DNA from: Gilvimarinus xylanilyticus
GTDB taxonomy: Bacteria > Pseudomonadota > Gammaproteobacteria > Pseudomonadales > Cellvibrionaceae
Assembly: GCF_024195295.1 (NCBI RefSeq)
Contig: NZ_JAMFTH010000001.1
Location: forward strand, 372,001 to 436,000
Reading direction: 5' to 3'
DNA length: 64,000 bases
Part shown: piece after piece, positions 35,887 through 44,533 of the stretch
Layout of the letters: each line of letters opens with the position of its first letter
Numbering within the stretch: the stretch's first letter is position 1
Program-made: the position numbers and the translations under genes
The notes under the pieces: model-generated
Told to the model about the DNA's origin: nothing
The model's database searches: none
What the model saw: the letters and a program-made list of their open reading frames with translations, nothing else

Positions 35887-36965
35887 GTGACCATTGCTGT
35901 AGTAAACCCGAGCCCGAACCCGCCGCCCACAGCTGCTGCGGCGATGAGCAAAGCGGGAAGAAGCGACCCGATTTTTTACTCTGGGGATCACTGGCCGGTT
36001 GCGTGTTTCTGTACGGGCTATATTTAACCGGCGCCGCCTCTGGCTGGCTGATGCATATGGCTCACGGCGTGTTCGAGCTTTTAAACACCATGTGGTGGGG
36101 CGTGGCTTTGGGTATCGTGTTTGTGGGCTTGCTTAACTTTGTGCCTCAGTCGCTGGTGGTTGCTATGCTGGGGCGCGGCGGCTCACTCTCGGGTATTTTG
36201 CGCGCCACCGCCGCCGGAGTATTTTTGGACTTGTGCAGTCACGGCATCTTAATGGTGGGCATGAAACTTTACCAAAAAGGTGCAAGCCTGGGGCAAGTCA
36301 TGGCCTTTTTGATTGCCAGCCCCTGGAACTCCCTGTCGCTGACCTTGATTATGATTGCCCTGATCGGCTTGCCCTGGACGCTGGCGTTTATTGTCTTGTC
36401 CATGGTGATTGCGGTGATTGCCGGGCTAGTCTTTGACGCCGCCGTCAAACGCCGAAAACTTGCGGTTAACCCCGACGCGCTGGACGATGAGGTTGCTCCC
36501 GAGCCCCTCATACCCCAGCTAAAAGCGCTGTGGGGGCAGGTTAGCGTAAAGCCTGGTGCGCTTAAGGCGGTAGCGCGCGAGGGGGTTAAAGGTTCGCGCA
36601 TGGTAATTCGCTGGCTGTTGTTCGGGGTGTTGCTGGCCGCCATTATTCGCGCGCTGGTGCCCACCGAGGCCTTTGCCGATTGGTTTGGCCCAACGTTTGT
36701 AGGGCTTTTACTGACCGCCGTGGCGGCCACCATTATTGAGGTTTGCTCCGAGGGGTCTACTCCCATCGCAGCCGACCTGATGAACCGCGCCCGAGCGCCC
36801 GGCAACAGCTTTTTGTTTCTGATGGCCGGAGTGGCCACCGACTACACCGAGATTATGGTAATTAAAGACACCATGAAGTCTTGGAAAACGGCGCTATTTT
36901 TACCCTTAATCGTCCTGCCGCAGGTGTTGCTGGTGGCCTGGATACTGAACTTTTTTGCTCCGTAA
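35883..36965 (+). CDS. SO_0444-family Cu/Zn efflux permease (ArsP/DUF318-like)
   Basis: A 360-residue inner-membrane permease of the PF03773 group. The N terminus carries paired cysteines, HCCSKPEPEPAAHSCCGD (about residues 4-20), suited to binding thiophilic metals. About ten membrane helices follow in two related halves, each with a signature of the family (LCSHGILMVG and EVCSEGSTPIAADL). A cytoplasmic loop joins the halves near 195-240. Overlap with the CueR-like gene suggests metal-induced efflux. The terminator at 36980 ends the operon. Confidence 0.85.
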   Translation: MSDHCCSKPEPEPAAHSCCGDEQSGKKRPDFLLWGSLAGCVFLYGLYLTGAASGWLMHMAHGVFELLNTMWWGVALGIVFVGLLNFVPQSLVVAMLGRGGSLSGILRATAAGVFLDLCSHGILMVGMKLYQKGASLGQVMAFLIASPWNSLSLTLIMIALIGLPWTLAFIVLSMVIAVIAGLVFDAAVKRRKLAVNPDALDDEVAPEPLIPQLKALWGQVSVKPGALKAVAREGVKGSRMVIRWLLFGVLLAAIIRALVPTEAFADWFGPTFVGLLLTAVAATIIEVCSEGSTPIAADLMNRARAPGNSFLFLMAGVATDYTEIMVIKDTMKSWKTALFLPLIVLPQVLLVAWILNFFAP

Positions 36966-36979
36966 ATCCCCCTGTCGAG

Positions 36980-37010
36980 CGCCCTCTGCGGTAGTGTAGA
37001 GGGCGTTTCT
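36980..37010 (+). terminator. Intrinsic terminator after the efflux permease
   Basis: CGCCCTCT (36980-36987) pairs with AGAGGGCG (36998-37005) followed by TTTCT. It is 14 bp after the stop and about 50 bp before prfB. Confidence 0.75.
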
Positions 37011-37058
37011 AAGGTAGAATGCGCCGCTTTTATTTCACAATTTTTCGGCGAGTTCGCA

Positions 37059-38154
37059 ATGGAAATTAATCCCCACCTGACAGCCCTTAAAGACCTTCAG
37101 GCACGCACCGACGTGCTTAGGGGGTATCTTTGACTATGATACGAAAAAAGAACGCTTAACCGAGGTCGAGCTAGAGCTGGGCCAGCCCGACGTCTGGAAT
37201 GAGCCCGAACGCGCCCAGGCGCTGGGTAAAGAGCGCGCGGCGCTGGAGGCGGTGGTCAAAACCATCGACGATCTGGATTCGGGCGTCAGCGACTTGTCCG
37301 AGTTGTTGGAAATGGCCAAGGAAGAGGGCGATGAAGACAGCCTGAACGAGGTGATCGACGAGATTGGCGGGCTGGACGAGCAGTTGCAAAAGCTGGAGTT
37401 TCGCCGCATGTTCTCGGGCGAGATGGACGAAAACAGCGCTTACTTGGATATTCAGTCCGGCTCGGGCGGTACCGAAGCACAGGACTGGGCCGAAATGGTA
37501 CTGCGAATGTACCTGCGCTGGGGCGAAGCCAAAGGTTTTAAAACCACCCTGGAGGAAGCCTCGGCCGGTGAAGTGGCGGGCATTAAAAGTGCCACCATCC
37601 GTTTTGAAGGCGAGTATGCCTTTGGCTGGCTGCGCACCGAAACCGGCGTGCATCGCTTAGTGCGCAAGTCGCCGTTTGACTCTGGCAATCGTCGTCATAC
37701 GTCGTTTTGCTCGGTGTTTGTGTCGCCGGAAATTGACGACAATATCGAAATTGATATCGACCCGTCGGATGTGCGCACCGATACCTATCGCGCCTCGGGC
37801 GCCGGTGGTCAGCATGTTAACAAAACCGATTCGGCGGTACGTTTAACTCACGAGCCCACCAACACCGTGGTGCAATGTCAGAGCGAGCGCTCGCAGCACG
37901 CCAACCGCGACAAAGCCTGGAAAATGCTGCGCGCCAAACTCTACGAGCTGGAAATTCAAAAGCGCAACGCCGACAAGCAGGCGCTGGAAGAAACCAAGTC
38001 TGACATTGGCTGGGGCAGCCAGATTCGCTCCTATGTGTTGGATGATCAGCGCATTAAAGATTTGCGCACCAGCGTGCAGACCAGCAATTGCCAGAACGTG
38101 CTAGACGGAAGTTTGGACCAATTTATTGAAGCGAGCCTTAAGGCCGGACTCTAG
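37059..38154 (+). CDS. prfB: Peptide chain release factor 2, with programmed +1 frameshift
   Basis: Recognises UGA and UAA stop codons and hydrolyses peptidyl-tRNA. Translation starts at ATG 37059, reads 24 codons to CTT, meets an in-frame TGA at 37131-37133, shifts +1 and continues from GAC at 37132 to the stop at 38154, giving about 364 residues (E. coli RF2 has 365). The anticodon-mimic tripeptide lies in [15 protein letters not shown] and the catalytic GGQ in [19 protein letters not shown]2 level autoregulates the shift. lysS follows after 8 bp. Confidence 0.97.
37119..37134 (+). promoter_or_regulatory. prfB +1 frameshift site
   Basis: An internal Shine-Dalgarno-like AGGGGG (37119-37124), then TAT, CTT and TGAC. 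The slip occurs on CTT-TGA-C when RF2 is limiting. It is the canonical arrangement with the correct spacing. Confidence 0.95.
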
Positions 38155-38162
38155 GATTTGAT

Positions 38163-39647
38163 ATGACTGACCCAAAGCAAACTGCCCAGGATGAAAACAA
38201 GTTAATCGCCGAGCGCCGCGCCAAACTGGCGGCTATTCGCGAGCGCGGCAACGCCTTTCCCAATGATTTTCGCCGTACCGATGTCAGCGTCGATTTACAG
38301 GCCCAGTTCGGTGAAAAAGCCAAAGACGAACTGGAAACCCTGGACCACCAGGTGGCCGTCGCCGGCCGCATTATGGCCAAGCGCGGCCCCTTTATGCTGA
38401 TTCAAGACGGCGAGGGCAGTATCCAGTTTTACGCCAGTAAAGACGTGCAAAAGGCCATGAAAGAGCAAGATGGCCAGTGGGATATCGGCGACATTGTCGC
38501 GGGTTCAGGCCCCTTGCATAAATCCGGCAAGGGCGACTTGTACGTTAACCTGACCGAGTGGAAGCTGTTAACCAAATCCCTGCGTCCGCTGCCCGAAAAA
38601 TACCACGGTCTGGCGGATCAGGAGCTGCGCTATCGTCAGCGCTATGTGGACCTTATTGTTAACCCCGAGGTGCGCGACACCTTTAAGCTGCGCTCCAAGT
38701 GCATCAGCTTTATCCGCAACTATTTGGACGGTGAGGGCTTTATGGAGGTGGAAACCCCCATGTTGCAGGTGATTCCCGGTGGCGCCACCGCGCGTCCGTT
38801 TGTGACTCACCACAACGCCCTGGATATCGATATGTACTTGCGTATCGCCCCCGAACTTTACTTAAAGCGCTTGGTGGTAGGCGGCTTTGAGCGGGTGTAT
38901 GAAATCAACCGCAACTTCCGCAACGAAGGGGTCTCTACGCGGCACAACCCCGAGTTCACTATGCTTGAGTTCTATCAGGCTTACGCTGATTATCACGACC
39001 TGATGAACCACACCGAAAATATGCTGCGCGGCATGTGTGAAAAAGTGATGGGTACTACCACCATTACCTATCAGGGTACCGAATACGATTTCGCCAAGCC
39101 TTTTAACCGCATCAGCGTGTTCGACTCTATCTTGCAGTACAACCCCGAGCTGAGCGCCGCGGATATTTCCGACTTGGAGTCGGCGCGCAAGGTTGCCGAA
39201 AAGCTGCACATTCCGCTCAAGGACAGCTACGGTTTGGGCAAGGTGCAAATCGAAATCTTCGAGGCGACGGTCGAGGAAAAGCTGGACCAACCCACTTTTA
39301 TTACTGAATACCCCACCGAGGTTTCACCGCTGGCGCGGCGCAAAGACGACAACCCGTTTGTGACTGAACGGTTTGAGTTTTTTGTGGGCGGTCGCGAAGT
39401 GGCCAACGGTTTCTCGGAGCTTAACGATGCCGAAGATCAGGCCGAACGTTTCCGCGAACAGGTGGCTGAAAAAGACGCCGGCGATGACGAAGCCATGCAT
39501 TACGACGCCGACTATGTACGCGCGCTGGAATACGGCCTGCCGCCCACCGCCGGTGAAGGCATTGGTATCGACCGCTTGGTGATGCTGTTTGCCGACGCCT
39601 CCACGATTCGCGACGTGCTGTTGTTCCCGCACATGCGTCCGGAGTAG
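38163..39647 (+). CDS. lysS: Lysine--tRNA ligase, class II
   Basis: Cytoplasmic class II synthetase of 494 residues that charges tRNA-Lys. It has an N-terminal OB-fold anticodon-binding domain (about 60-145, [18 protein letters not shown]) and a catalytic core with motif 1 [10 protein letters not shown], motif 2 [11 protein letters not shown] followed by [17 protein letters not shown], and motif 3 [13 protein letters not shown]. The prfB-lysS order is conserved in gammaproteobacteria. Confidence 0.97.
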   Translation: MTDPKQTAQDENKLIAERRAKLAAIRERGNAFPNDFRRTDVSVDLQAQFGEKAKDELETLDHQVAVAGRIMAKRGPFMLIQDGEGSIQFYASKDVQKAMKEQDGQWDIGDIVAGSGPLHKSGKGDLYVNLTEWKLLTKSLRPLPEKYHGLADQELRYRQRYVDLIVNPEVRDTFKLRSKCISFIRNYLDGEGFMEVETPMLQVIPGGATARPFVTHHNALDIDMYLRIAPELYLKRLVVGGFERVYEINRNFRNEGVSTRHNPEFTMLEFYQAYADYHDLMNHTENMLRGMCEKVMGTTTITYQGTEYDFAKPFNRISVFDSILQYNPELSAADISDLESARKVAEKLHIPLKDSYGLGKVQIEIFEATVEEKLDQPTFITEYPTEVSPLARRKDDNPFVTERFEFFVGGREVANGFSELNDAEDQAERFREQVAEKDAGDDEAMHYDADYVRALEYGLPPTAGEGIGIDRLVMLFADASTIRDVLLFPHMRPE

Positions 39648-39651
39648 AAAC

Positions 39652-40185
39652 ATGGCGCTGAGTGCGGGTGTTTATAAAGTCAGCCTGAACCTGTCGGACA
39701 TGGACCGGCAGGTTTATCTGGACACCAAGCTGACACTCGCCTGTCACCCCTCCGAAACCGAAGAGCGTATGATGGTGCGCTTGCTCGCCTGGTGCTTTCA
39801 CGCCCACGATGATCTGACCTTTGGCAAAGGCCTTTCCACCGCCGATGAGCCCGACTTGTGGCAAGTGGCCCCCTCGGGGGTGATTGAAAAGTGGATTGAA
39901 GTGGGCCAGCCCAGCGTCGATAAAATGAAAAAAGGTCGCTCGCGTTCCCAGCAGCAAGTGGTTTACACCACAGGTCGCGGTCGGGATCAGTGGTGGCCCA
40001 CAGTTGCCAACGAATTGACGAAATTCTCCGATTTATCCGTGTACCATTTAAACGCCGATGAAGTGAGTGAGCTGGCGACATTGGCGGCTAAGAATATGAC
40101 CTTGAGTGTGTGTATCAGCGAAGGCAGCGCCTTTGTCAGCAGTGATGCTCACAACGTTAACATCACACCACTCACTGACTTTTAA
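39652..40185 (+). CDS. YaeQ-family protein
   Basis: A 177-residue YaeQ-family protein with a PD-(D/E)XK-nuclease-like fold; members have been described as suppressors of rfaH loss, but no activity is settled. Family features seen are the N-terminal LNLSDMDRQVYLDTKLTLACHPSE region and DEPDLWQVAPSGVIEKWIEVGQPS, with the acidic residues and EVGQP expected of the fold. The ATG at 39652 has GGAG seven bases upstream and lies 4 bp after lysS, so co-expression is likely. Confidence 0.9.
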   Translation: MALSAGVYKVSLNLSDMDRQVYLDTKLTLACHPSETEERMMVRLLAWCFHAHDDLTFGKGLSTADEPDLWQVAPSGVIEKWIEVGQPSVDKMKKGRSRSQQQVVYTTGRGRDQWWPTVANELTKFSDLSVYHLNADEVSELATLAAKNMTLSVCISEGSAFVSSDAHNVNITPLTDF

Positions 40186-40213
40186 GCGATAATCTCTACA
40201 GAGAGACACAGCT

Positions 40214-41062
40214 ATGAACATTTTTGATGTAACCGCAGAAAACGCCCAGCAAACTGTTATCGACGAATCGTTTAAGCGTTTGGTGGTCGTGCAGTTCTGG
40301 TCTTCGCGCAGCCAGGCCTGTCAAAACCTGATGCCGGTGTTGGAAAAAATTGCCGGTGAATACCCAAGCGATATGTTGTTGGCCAAAATTAATGTGGATG
40401 ATCAGCAGATGCTGGTGTCGCAGTTTGGTATTCAAAGCCTGCCCACGGTCATGTTTATCAAAGACGGCCAGCCGGTAGACGGTTTTGCCGGCGAGCAGCC
40501 CGAGCCACAAATACGCGAGCTGTTGGATAAATACCTGCCTAAAGCCTGGGAGGCGGATGTTGCCCAGGCCCAGGCGTTTATCGATGAAGCCAACTACGCC
40601 GACGCTCTACCGCTGCTGCGCAAAGCGCTGGAAGAGTCCAACCAGCTGCCGTTTATCGCCAACTTGCTGGGGCTTTGCTACGCCGAAATGAATCGGGTAG
40701 ACGAGGCCGAAACAGTTCTGGCACAGGTAAAAATGGCCGATCAGGACGCCACCTACCAACAGGCTTTAGCCGTGTTGGAGTTAAAAAAACAAGCGGCTAA
40801 TTCACCCGAGCTGGAAAAGCTGCAGGCCGAATACGACGCCGACCCTACAAACTTAGAGGTCGCCTACGCTCTGGCGGTGCAAATGAACGAAGAGGGGCAG
40901 CACAAAAACGCGCTGGAATTGCTATTGGATATATTCAAGCGCGACCGCAGCTTTAAAGACGGCGCTCCGCGCAAAGCCATTACCGATATTCTCGCGGCCC
41001 TGGGTAAAGGCGATCCGCTGGCGGTAGAGTATCAGCGTAAACTGTTTACCCTGCTGTACTGA
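40214..41062 (+). CDS. CnoX/YbbN-like thioredoxin-TPR co-chaperone
   Basis: A 282-residue protein: an N-terminal thioredoxin-like domain (about 1-110) and a C-terminal TPR region (115-282), matching E. coli CnoX (YbbN), a chaperedoxin that hands unfolding proteins to GroEL and DnaK. The CxxC redox site is replaced by SRSQAC in QFWSSRSQACQNLMP, leaving one cysteine, as in E. coli CnoX (SQHC). The cis-proline LPTVMFIKDGQ is kept. GAGAGACACAGCT precedes the ATG. Confidence 0.9.
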   Translation: MNIFDVTAENAQQTVIDESFKRLVVVQFWSSRSQACQNLMPVLEKIAGEYPSDMLLAKINVDDQQMLVSQFGIQSLPTVMFIKDGQPVDGFAGEQPEPQIRELLDKYLPKAWEADVAQAQAFIDEANYADALPLLRKALEESNQLPFIANLLGLCYAEMNRVDEAETVLAQVKMADQDATYQQALAVLELKKQAANSPELEKLQAEYDADPTNLEVAYALAVQMNEEGQHKNALELLLDIFKRDRSFKDGAPRKAITDILAALGKGDPLAVEYQRKLFTLLY

Positions 41063-41075
41063 TTGTTTGTTGCTT

Positions 41076-42023
41076 ATGAATCGTTGGTCGCCGCTTGTTG
41101 TCAGTCTGCTAGGTCTCAGTGCCTGCGAGCCTAAGGTACCCGATCCGGCCGCGGTGACGCCCCCCGAGTATTTGCGTATGACTCAAAGCGACATTGTTTT
41201 ACAGCGCGATGAATTAACGGTCACGCTAGCCCCCGAAGTCGGCGGCCGGATTGCGTCAGTCGTGTTTAACGGCGAGGAACGGTTGTTTACCCGTGCTGAC
41301 ACGGATGGCAATAACTGGGGCAATGTGCTCTGGCCCAGCCCTCAGAGTCATTGGGGGTGGCCGCCACCGCCGGTGTTGGACTCGGAGCCCTATCAGTTGT
41401 CGCTTACGGACACAGGTGTTCGCTTGACCAGCGGGGAAGAGCCCCAGCTGGGGTTGGTATTTAGTAAAAGCTACCGTTTGCCTTCGCTCGCCAACACTTT
41501 GCAAATTGATTATGAGTTGCAGAGCGTTAGTGACCGCGAGATCACTGTCGCCCCCTGGGAAATTACCCGCTTGCCTGCCGAGGGGCAGATCTTTTTCCCC
41601 AAGGGTGATACCGACTATTACACTGGCGACTTTGCCAGCCTGCCTTTTACCGAGCAGCAGGGCATCAGTTGGTATATCTATAATGCCGATGATATTGGGC
41701 CCGAGCACCACAAAGTAATGACCGATGGTGAAGAGGGCTGGCTGGCCTATCAGGCCGGCGATTACTTATTGGTTAAAGTGTTTGCCAATGTACCCGCCGA
41801 ACTCATGGCGCCCAATGAAGGTGAAATTGAAGTTTACGCTGACCCGACGGCCACCTACATCGAACTGGAGCAACAGGGTTATCTGGCGACGTTACAGCCG
41901 GGGGAGACATTAAACTGGCAAGTAATCTGGATCTTTGACGCGTTGGAAGCGGATTTAAATCGCGCCCAGTTAACCGCGCGAGCCAGGCAATTAGCCGGGC
42001 TCGCCTCGAATGCGGCGGACTAA
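41076..42023 (+). CDS. DUF4380-family lipoprotein
   Basis: A 315-residue predicted lipoprotein (signal then lipobox LSAC at about residues 14-17) with a DUF4380-type beta-sandwich fold that resembles galactose-mutarotase-like proteins: LTVTLAPEVGGRIASVVFNGEERLF and WGNVLWPSPQSHWGWPPP. The role is unknown; sugar binding is inferred from fold and from the adjacent convergent GluP-type sugar transporter, whose stop overlaps this one by four bases. The ATG at 41076 is chosen over a TTG three codons earlier. Confidence 0.82.
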   Translation: MNRWSPLVVSLLGLSACEPKVPDPAAVTPPEYLRMTQSDIVLQRDELTVTLAPEVGGRIASVVFNGEERLFTRADTDGNNWGNVLWPSPQSHWGWPPPPVLDSEPYQLSLTDTGVRLTSGEEPQLGLVFSKSYRLPSLANTLQIDYELQSVSDREITVAPWEITRLPAEGQIFFPKGDTDYYTGDFASLPFTEQQGISWYIYNADDIGPEHHKVMTDGEEGWLAYQAGDYLLVKVFANVPAELMAPNEGEIEVYADPTATYIELEQQGYLATLQPGETLNWQVIWIFDALEADLNRAQLTARARQLAGLASNAAD

Positions 42024-43318
42024 CGGCTATACAAATTGGCGTATTTGATGCCGTAAAACAGAATATAGGCGTAGCATACCGCCGGCAGTAAAAACGATAA
42101 CTGAATGCCGATGGTGTCTGCCAATACACCCTGTAGCAAGGGCACCACAGCGCCGCCCACAATCGCAACACACAGCAAACCCGACCCTTGGCTGGTTAGT
42201 GCGCCCAGCTTGTGTAGGGCCATACTGAAGATAGTGGGGAACATGACCGAGTTGCACAGCCCCACAGCGATAATCGACCACATGGCAATCTTGCCGTCAA
42301 AGAACACGGCTGTCAGCACCAGCGCAATGGCTGCCAGGCAGTTAAAAGCCAGCACCTTGCCCGGTTGCACATAGCGCATCACCACAAAGCCGATAAACCG
42401 GCCAACCATGGCGCCGCCCCAGTAAAAGCTCACATAAGCGGCGGCCTGGTGCTCTTTCATGCCGGCAATATTATCTTCACCAAAAAAATTCACCAAAAAG
42501 CTGCCAATGGCTACCTCACCACCGACGTACATAAAAATGCCCAAGGCGCCCAGGATTAAGTGAGGCTGTTGGAAAATTGATGTTTTTTCGGCCGCTTGTG
42601 CGATATCGCTAACACTCGCCGGTTCAGCGTCGTGGGTAATTTTAGGCAGCTTGGCTAGTTTAAAAAATATCGCCAGCGCAATCAGTGAGCCCGCGAGCAC
42701 AAGGTAAGGCATTTGCACTGCCGCTGCTTCTTTGGCTTTGGCCGCTGCGGTATCGGTCTCGCTCATAACCGCGGGGTCAATCGCTTCACCGGCGGCGGCC
42801 AGAATCAGTAGCCCGCCCAGTGCCGGCGCGATGGTTGTGCCCAAAGAATTAAAAGCCTGGGTCAAGTTCAAACGGCTAGAGGCCGTTCGAGCTGGCCCAA
42901 GTACGGTCACATAGGGGTTGGCCGCCACTTGGAGAACGGTAATGCCGGCGGCGAGAATAAAAAAGGCGATCAAAAACAGGGTGTAGGTACTCATGGAGGC
43001 GGGATAAAACAAAAAGCAGCCAAAGCCCGCAATCACAAGGCCGGTGACGGCGCCATTCTGGTAGCCAATTTTGCGAATCAAGGCGCCCGCTGGCAGCGAG
43101 ACCACCGCATAGGCAAAGAAAAAACAAAATTGCACCATCATCGCCTGGGTGTAGCTCAGGGTGTATACGTTTTTTAAATGGGGGATCAGCACATCGTTCA
43201 TGGCGGTAAGAAGGCCCCACATAAAAAATAGCAGGGTAATAATAACCAGGGGGCCTGTGTAATTTCCGTCGTTGTCCGCGATCGATTTGGCGTGGGTGCC
43301 TGCGGGTGCAGTTGCCAT
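42020..43318 (-). CDS. FucP/GluP-type sugar MFS transporter
   Basis: A 432-residue proton-linked sugar transporter with twelve helices. FFMWGLLTAMNDVLIPHLK in helix 1 and AAGITVLQVAANPYVTVLGP in helix 4 are typical of the glucose/galactose (GluP) and fucose (FucP) group; the substrate is not decided by sequence reading. Transcription is from a promoter at 43430-43458 that contains a palindromic operator, under a divergent LacI-family gene. Its end overlaps the DUF4380 gene tail to tail. Confidence 0.9.
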   Translation of the reverse strand: MATAPAGTHAKSIADNDGNYTGPLVIITLLFFMWGLLTAMNDVLIPHLKNVYTLSYTQAMMVQFCFFFAYAVVSLPAGALIRKIGYQNGAVTGLVIAGFGCFLFYPASMSTYTLFLIAFFILAAGITVLQVAANPYVTVLGPARTASSRLNLTQAFNSLGTTIAPALGGLLILAAAGEAIDPAVMSETDTAAAKAKEAAAVQMPYLVLAGSLIALAIFFKLAKLPKITHDAEPASVSDIAQAAEKTSIFQQPHLILGALGIFMYVGGEVAIGSFLVNFFGEDNIAGMKEHQAAAYVSFYWGGAMVGRFIGFVVMRYVQPGKVLAFNCLAAIALVLTAVFFDGKIAMWSIIAVGLCNSVMFPTIFSMALHKLGALTSQGSGLLCVAIVGGAVVPLLQGVLADTIGIQLSFLLPAVCYAYILFYGIKYANLYSR

Positions 43319-43429
43319 AATTCACCTCAGTTGTCGTGTCTTTATAGGAATATCACTGCCCTGGGCCGGGGCCTTGTGATCATTTATGTCAGGTGAGCGT
43401 GGCGGTTGGCCCGCCTTTTTGTGGGCGCT

Positions 43430-43458
43430 ACTATAAAGTAAATTGACAGCGCTGTCAG
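43430..43458 (-). promoter_or_regulatory. Sigma-70 promoter of the sugar transporter overlapping a LacI operator
   Basis: On the minus strand CTGACA (complement of 43453-43458) and TATAGT (complement of 43430-43435) are exactly 17 bp apart. The perfect 14-bp palindrome TGACAGCGCTGTCA (43444-43457) covers the -35 and much of the spacer. It has the central CG and length expected for a LacI-family site, so repression by steric block is likely. A TTGACA reading toward the lacI-type gene also lies at 43443-43448. Confidence 0.82.
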
Positions 43459-43522
43459 TACGCCTTACGCAGGAAATTTTAGTATCGGGTAGAATGCAGC
43501 TTTTGTTCACGGAGTGAGTCTC

Positions 43523-44533
43523 TTGGCTAAGGCAACCATCGATGATGTCGCCGCGCTTGCCGGTGTGTCCATGAAAACCGTCTCGCGGGTGGTGAATAAA
43601 GAGCCCAATGTGCGCGCCTCTACCCGGGAAAAGGTTCAGGCCGCCATTGCCCAGCTGGAGTATCGGCCCAGCCAGTCGGCGCGTTCGCTGGCGGCGAATC
43701 GCTCCTACGTGCTCGGGCTTTTGTACGATAACCCCAGCGCCAGCTATGTGATTGATGTGCAAGAAGGGGCTCTGCAAACTTGTCGTCGCGCCGGTTATGA
43801 TTTACTCATTCACCCCTGTCGCCATAACGAGCCCGAGCTGGCCGATGAGGTCTTGGCTCTGGTGCGACACAGCCGGGTCGATGGACTTATTCTGACCCCG
43901 CCGCTATCGGACATTACCCAGTTGGTGGATGGTTTGGTTGAGGCGGGCGTGCCGTTTGTGCGTTTGTCCCCCACCGAAAACAAACAGGCCTGTCCGTACG
44001 TGCAGACCAACGATCAGGAAGCGGCCTATGATATGACCTGCCGTTTGCTTGAATTGGGGCATGAGCGGATTGGCTTTATTGCCGGGCACCCGGACCACCG
44101 CGCAGTGGCCGAGCGCTACCAGGGGTATCTGGCTGCGCTAAAAGAAAGCCGAATTAAATTTGATAAAACCCTGGTGGTACAGGGCTATAACTCGTTTGAT
44201 TCGGGCCGCGAGTGTGCCGCGCAACTGTTGGGAATGAACGATCGACCTACCGCCATTTTTGCCAGTAATGACGATATGGCGGCGGGCGTGATTATTGAGG
44301 CGCACCATCGGGGCCTGGCAATGCCCGCCGAGTTATCCGTGGCCGGCTTCGATGATACGCCGGTGGCTCATCAGATTTACCCGTCGCTTACCACGGTCAG
44401 TCAGCCGATTACCGAAATGGCCAGTAAAGCCGCCGAGCTGCTGGTTAAACAGTTGCAAGGTAAAGCGGTGCAGATGCCTGCGGCGATTATGAGTTGTCGG
44501 GTTATTGTGCGCGACAGTACCGGTAAGCGTTAA
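43523..44533 (+). CDS. LacI-family transcriptional regulator
   Basis: A 336-residue regulator. The N-terminal HTH reads ATIDDVAALAGVSMKTVSRVVNKEPNVRASTREKV (in pieces, about residues 3-40) with the hinge RPSQSARSLA, and the rest is a periplasmic-binding-protein-like effector domain. TTG 43523 is taken as start because GGAG lies eight bases upstream; a GTG at 43514 overlaps that site. The divergent transporter and palindromic operator make local sugar-responsive repression likely. The effector is unknown. Confidence 0.92.
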   Translation: MAKATIDDVAALAGVSMKTVSRVVNKEPNVRASTREKVQAAIAQLEYRPSQSARSLAANRSYVLGLLYDNPSASYVIDVQEGALQTCRRAGYDLLIHPCRHNEPELADEVLALVRHSRVDGLILTPPLSDITQLVDGLVEAGVPFVRLSPTENKQACPYVQTNDQEAAYDMTCRLLELGHERIGFIAGHPDHRAVAERYQGYLAALKESRIKFDKTLVVQGYNSFDSGRECAAQLLGMNDRPTAIFASNDDMAAGVIIEAHHRGLAMPAELSVAGFDDTPVAHQIYPSLTTVSQPITEMASKAAELLVKQLQGKAVQMPAAIMSCRVIVRDSTGKR

